The translations under genes were made by a program, and so were the position numbers. A stretch of 6,208 nt of DNA. Source: an uncultured Collinsella sp. (GTDB lineage: Bacteria > Actinomycetota > Coriobacteriia > Coriobacteriales > Coriobacteriaceae). The stretch spans positions 1 through 6,208 of the forward strand of contig CABTAA010000104.1 of the NCBI GenBank assembly GCA_902482615.1, in the 5' to 3' direction. This document shows positions 5,498 through 6,208 of this stretch, piece after piece (position 1 is the stretch's first letter; every line of letters starts with the position of its first letter). Below the pieces are notes generated by a model. That model was not told the origin of the DNA. It did no database searches and saw nothing but the letters and a program-made list of their open reading frames with translations.

Positions 5498-6208
5498 ATG
5501 GCCAAAGCAAGTGTTCGCGAGATTAGCCGCATCACCGGTTTTTCGCCTGCGACCGTGTCCAACGCACTCAACCGCAAGCGTAGTGTGAGCGAGGAGACCG
5601 CCAAGGTCATCCTGGAGTGCGCGCAGTCGCTGGGCTATCAGCAGTCGACGCAGCTCGAGAGCATTCAGTTTGTGCTCGCGCGCAAGACGGGCGCCATCTT
5701 GGACGAGAGCACCTTCCATCCTGCGGTCATCGAGGGCGTGGAGCGTCAGGCGCGTCGTCACGGCATGAGCACGAGCTTTGTCTCGCTCGACTTTAGCGAC
5801 CTGGACGCCGTGCGCCCGCAGGTCGAGGGCCTGATTGCCGATCCGGCCGCCGCCATTGTGCTAATGGGTACGGAGTTGGGCGAGGAGGACTACGCCTTGT
5901 TTGCCAACGCTGCCGCCCACCTGATCGTGCTCGATGGCTGGAGCGATCGTCAGTACTTTGATGCCGTAGTTATTGCCAACACCGATTCGGTGCTGCGTGC
6001 CGTGGACTACCTTATCGAGAAAGGTCACAAGCAAATCGGCTATCTGGCGGGCGACCTTCTTATCCGCAACTTTAAGGACCGCGAGCGCGGCTATCGCCAA
6101 GCGCTTGAGGATGCGGGCCTCGAGGCCAATCTGGCATGGCGTGTCACGCTGGGCACCACGCTCGAGGGTGCCTATCGCGACATGGGCGCGTGGCTCGACA
6201 GCGTCTCG
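5498..6208 (+). CDS. LacI-family transcriptional regulator, N-terminal 237 residues (3' end outside window)
   Basis: The frame from ATG 5498 stays open for 237 codons to the window edge. Residues 5-47 are a clear LacI helix-turn-helix: SVREISRITGFSPATVSNALN (5-25), then VSEETAKVILECAQSLGY (30-47). The periplasmic-binding-protein-like effector domain follows, with HPAVIEGVERQARRHG (74-89), VLDGW (144-148), IANTDSVLRAVDYLIEKGHKQIGYLAG (159-185) and the ligand-contacting-type DRERGYRQAL (194-203). The usual hinge helix (Y.PN..A..L) after LGY is not visible; only QQSTQLES separates the DNA-binding domain from the first strand. The start is supported by AGGGGGA at 5488-5494 and by the motif beginning at residue 5. 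The regulated genes may be downstream of the window or the adjacent sugar operon; E. coli ascFB is also controlled by a LacI-family protein. The ligand is unknown. Confidence 0.9.
   Translation, partial: MAKASVREISRITGFSPATVSNALNRKRSVSEETAKVILECAQSLGYQQSTQLESIQFVLARKTGAILDESTFHPAVIEGVERQARRHGMSTSFVSLDFSDLDAVRPQVEGLIADPAAAIVLMGTELGEEDYALFANAAAHLIVLDGWSDRQYFDAVVIANTDSVLRAVDYLIEKGHKQIGYLAGDLLIRNFKDRERGYRQALEDAGLEANLAWRVTLGTTLEGAYRDMGAWLDSVS

Overview
The window looks like a piece of a high-GC actinobacterial chromosome. The best guess is a gut Coriobacteriia (Collinsella-like) genome, because a GC-rich codon style is combined with PTS sugar uptake, a LicT/BglG antiterminator and LacI-type regulators. 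This taxonomic call is an inference from style; no marker gene is present.

Layout, all genes on the plus strand. (1) Positions 1-163 hold the last 53 codons of a ribokinase (PfkB family). (2) Positions 168-1142 hold a nucleoside hydrolase, 4 bases after the ribokinase stop, so the two form a nucleoside/ribose salvage operon: the hydrolase releases base plus ribose and the kinase phosphorylates the ribose. (3) Positions 1143-1391 are a regulatory region. It has a TATAAT-type -10 box, two ribonucleic-antiterminator (RAT) like elements, and a strong intrinsic terminator just before the next gene. (4) Positions 1392-5315 are a complete beta-glucoside utilisation operon: a LicT/BglG-type antiterminator, a PTS EIIBC permease without its own EIIA, and a GH1 6-phospho-beta-glucosidase. 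The sizes of the last two (482 and 472 aa) are close to those of E. coli AscF and AscB as I recall them. (5) Positions 5316-5497 are a promoter and leader region with several TAAAC/GTTTA half-sites. (6) Positions 5498-6208 hold the first 237 codons of a LacI-family regulator that runs off the window.

How the operon should work, by analogy with bgl/lic systems: without substrate, the EIIBC keeps the antiterminator phosphorylated and inactive, and transcription stops at 1318-1362. When beta-glucoside is imported and phosphorylated, the antiterminator is released, dimerises, binds the RAT RNA and prevents the terminator from forming. The whole operon, including the antiterminator gene, is then read. 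The GH1 enzyme hydrolyses the imported 6-phospho-beta-glucoside to glucose 6-phosphate and an aglycone or glucose.

I do not see a new class of system here. The points that deserve a second look are: two RAT-like elements served by one terminator, the second one apparently shortened to a tetraloop; an Asn in place of one conserved PRD1 histidine in the antiterminator; a set of mutually exclusive hairpins between the permease and glucosidase genes; and a LacI-family protein that seems to lack the usual hinge helix.
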